Shown: in pieces, positions 43,560-45,300 of the stretch
How positions within the stretch are numbered: the stretch's first letter is position 1
Layout of the letters: each line of letters begins with the position of its first letter
Assembly: GCA_021735285.1 (NCBI GenBank)
Contig: JAIPHI010000001.1
Span: forward strand, 1 to 45,300
From: Fidelibacterota bacterium
Lineage (GTDB): Bacteria; Fidelibacterota; UBA2242; JAFGTP01
Length of the DNA stretch: 45,300 nt
Direction: 5' to 3'
Notes under the pieces: generated by a model
Databases searched by the model: none
What the model saw: the letters and a program-made list of their open reading frames with translations, nothing else
What the model was told of the DNA's origin: nothing
Position numbers and translations under genes: made by a program

Positions 43560-44711
43560 ATGACATATTTTGAGTATCAAAAAAAGCAGCGTTTTTTTGC
43601 TCAAATTGCTGGTAATAGTGAAAAAATTGGCGCTCAAGAACTACAAGAAATTGGTGCTAATGATATTGAGATTGGTTATCGGGGGGCATATTTTAATGCT
43701 GATCAAGCTACCCTTTATAAAATAAATTATACTTCTCGAATTATAACTAGAGTTTTAGCTCCAATAGATATATTCTCATGCCCCAATACTGATGTACTTT
43801 ATGATAAGGCTATCCAAATTCCCTGGGAAGAGTTTTTTGGCCTCGATCAAACATTTGCTATTTATGCTAATATTAATATTAAATCTTCCCAAATTTATCA
43901 TTCAAAGTACGCTTCATTAAAATTGAAAGATGCAATTGTTGATAGGTTTAGAGATAGAAAAGGCAAACGACCAAATGTGGATACTAATAGACCTGATGTT
44001 GTATTTAATCTTTATATTCAAAATGATGAGGCGACTATTAGTCTGGATACCTCGGGAGAATCATTACATAAGCGAGGATATAGATTAGACAGTGGAGAGG
44101 CTCCGATACAGGAAACAGTAGCTGCAGCCATTCTCAGATTATCAGAGTGGCAGGGGGAGAATACTATTTACGATCCCATGTGTGGCTCGGGGACTTTGTT
44201 ATGTGAAGCTTTGATGAAATATTGCCGGATACCGGCTGGTTATTTACGGGGTAATTATGGTTTTAAAAATTTACCCGATTTTGATAAGGATCTCTGGCAA
44301 AAGGTGAAAAACAGTTGTGACGCGAAGATTCGTAAGCTAGAACCGGGACTTATAAAGGGCAGTGATATTTCTTCGGAAATGATAAAAATTGCCAGGCGAA
44401 ACTGTGCCCGGCTGCCGTATGGTGATAGTATTATATTAAGTGTAAAACCTTTCCAAAAAATCAAAAGCCTGCAGGATATGACAATTGTGGTCAATCCTCC
44501 TTTTGGAGTTCGCATGAGTAAAAAGGAACTTTTAAAGAAGCTATATACCGAATTTAGCAAAGGATTAAAAGCCAAAGCCCAGAAATCTAAGGTTTTAATC
44601 TACTGCGGTAAGCCTGAATTGCTGGATTATATCTGGATGCGAGAGGATTGGAAAAGAGATATGGTTAATGGTGGTCTTGAAGGCAAATTAGTACAATATA
44701 GAGTTTATTGA
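43560..44711 (+). CDS. THUMP-domain class I RNA methyltransferase (RlmL/TrmN-type)
   Basis: A SAM-dependent RNA methyltransferase, 383 residues. The N-terminal FAQIAGNSEKIGAQELQEIGA and the following ferredoxin-like/THUMP region (about 1-160) bind RNA. The Rossmann domain has YDPMCGSGTLLCEAL (motif I, about 202-216), the KGSDISSEMI acidic loop and VVNPPFGVRM (about 312-321), the NPPF motif of N-methylating RNA enzymes. The closest characterised relatives methylate 23S G2445 or tRNA guanosines (m2G). The start ATG lacks a clear ribosome-binding site. Its stop is two bases from that of the converging gene. Confidence 0.9.
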   Translation: MTYFEYQKKQRFFAQIAGNSEKIGAQELQEIGANDIEIGYRGAYFNADQATLYKINYTSRIITRVLAPIDIFSCPNTDVLYDKAIQIPWEEFFGLDQTFAIYANINIKSSQIYHSKYASLKLKDAIVDRFRDRKGKRPNVDTNRPDVVFNLYIQNDEATISLDTSGESLHKRGYRLDSGEAPIQETVAAAILRLSEWQGENTIYDPMCGSGTLLCEALMKYCRIPAGYLRGNYGFKNLPDFDKDLWQKVKNSCDAKIRKLEPGLIKGSDISSEMIKIARRNCARLPYGDSIILSVKPFQKIKSLQDMTIVVNPPFGVRMSKKELLKKLYTEFSKGLKAKAQKSKVLIYCGKPELLDYIWMREDWKRDMVNGGLEGKLVQYRVY

Positions 44712-44713
44712 TG

Positions 44714-45172
44714 TTAAATAAAATACTGTTTAGCTTTGCTTATCATTCTTTTGGTATGACCACCCCGCCAGTATATTTTTTCACAATGGGAGCAGAACAT
44801 AAAAACATCAAAATGTTTTTTAACTTTTTCCGGCAATTGTTCTTTTATTTCTGACTTTTTTATTTTCTTAACTTTATTATTACATAATAAACAACGAGTG
44901 TAGAGTTTTTGAGGGCGGAATTGGAGGCCGGTTTTGTTGATAATTTCTTTGAATTTTTTTGAAAATTGATTAGCATGAATGAGAATGATTGTATCCTTCT
45001 GTGGGGTGCTATTGTACAAGTCTGCACTTCTGGTCAGGATGATTCTGTTTGTCCGGGAGGCTAATTTTATAAGCGCATTATCATTGTCAGGTGGAGGATA
45101 AATTGTATCATATCCTAGCATTCTGAGATATTTGGCGGATTTGCCCAACATATTGTCTGCTAAAAATTTCAT
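44714..45172 (-). CDS. Mut7-C RNase domain protein (PIN-like with zinc ribbon)
   Basis: A 152-residue protein of the Mut7-C family. The PIN-like fold begins MKFLADNMLGKSAKYLRMLGYD with D6 and has the LASRTNRIILTRSADL segment with D51. A C-terminal zinc ribbon follows with C94 and C97 in RCLLCNN and C127 and C130 in FCSHC, ending EKIYWRGGHTKRM, which is very typical. Members are predicted ribonucleases or RNA-binding proteins; bacterial roles are little known. It ends two bases from the methyltransferase gene, on the opposite strand. Confidence 0.88.
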   Translation of the reverse strand: MKFLADNMLGKSAKYLRMLGYDTIYPPPDNDNALIKLASRTNRIILTRSADLYNSTPQKDTIILIHANQFSKKFKEIINKTGLQFRPQKLYTRCLLCNNKVKKIKKSEIKEQLPEKVKKHFDVFMFCSHCEKIYWRGGHTKRMISKAKQYFI

Positions 45173-45300
45173 GATAATGTATAAACGTTTTTTTAGAAAT
45201 CTATGTACTTGTTCTTGAAAAGTTAATAATAATTCTCTAAATTGCCAGTTCTTTTTTGATAGGAAAGGGATATTTTAGATGCTAATGGACTATGATTTAC

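Overview
This is a chromosomal window from an AT-rich, didermic (Gram-negative-type) bacterium. The diderm signs are an MltB-like lytic transglycosylase, two exported S9 peptidases, a periplasmic HtrA protease and a YbbR protein. Ribosome-binding sites of the AGGAGG type are common, and several genes start with TTG, GTG or probably ATT. The gene mix (hpf-hprK, ileS-dksA-rluD, SpmA/SpmB, the RqcH family, queuosine genes) suggests an uncultured lineage around the FCB group (Marinimicrobia, Calditrichota, Cloacimonadota or KSB1-like). That placement is inference and weak. No rRNA, tRNA, CRISPR array, intact insertion sequence or prophage was recognised.

Region 1 (1-13442) is a loose set of envelope and metabolic genes. 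It holds a giant CPBP-type membrane protease that looks like an internal tandem duplication with an inactive second half, an exported S9 peptidase, two divergent glycosyltransferases (one GT52/sialyltransferase-like), an MltB-like transglycosylase, an unknown 92-residue protein, glutamate racemase, and SpmA/SpmB. It ends in an 821-bp gene-free stretch with short GT-rich tandem repeats. Region 2 (13443-22829) has an RqcH/NFACT protein and a second S9 peptidase, then a compact housekeeping operon: lysA, HNH nuclease, trpS, scpA, scpB, rluB-type pseudouridine synthase.

Region 3 (22830-36060) begins with a 700-bp gene-free stretch. It carries one arm of a 160-bp inverted repeat whose other arm is at 51-210, about 23 kb away. 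Then come cmk, an S1-domain protein with a very long Lys/Glu tail, ybbR, tsaD and a VWA membrane protein. A complete preQ1 pathway operon follows (queD-queE-queC-queF-folE2); its queE has no ATG, GTG or TTG start before its conserved N-terminus and appears to begin at ATT. A response regulator with a degenerate kinase-like N-terminus and an HtrA protease close this part.

Region 4 (36061-45300) has a DUF2905 protein, an IleRS with an altered HIGH signature (G-V-H-H), a DksA/TraR protein, RluD, a Xer-type recombinase, HPF and HPr kinase. A structured, terminator-ended intergenic element follows (43381-43499), possibly a small RNA or attenuator. A THUMP/RlmL-type methyltransferase and a convergent Mut7-C protein end the window.

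Most genes serve translation (ileS, trpS, tsaD, S1, pseudouridine synthases, queuosine, HPF, RqcH), chromosome maintenance (scpAB, xer) and envelope proteolysis. The least explained items are the duplicated CPBP protein, the dispersed inverted repeat, the ATT-initiated queE, the GXHH-type IleRS, the degenerate DHp-REC protein and the 43.4-kb RNA element.
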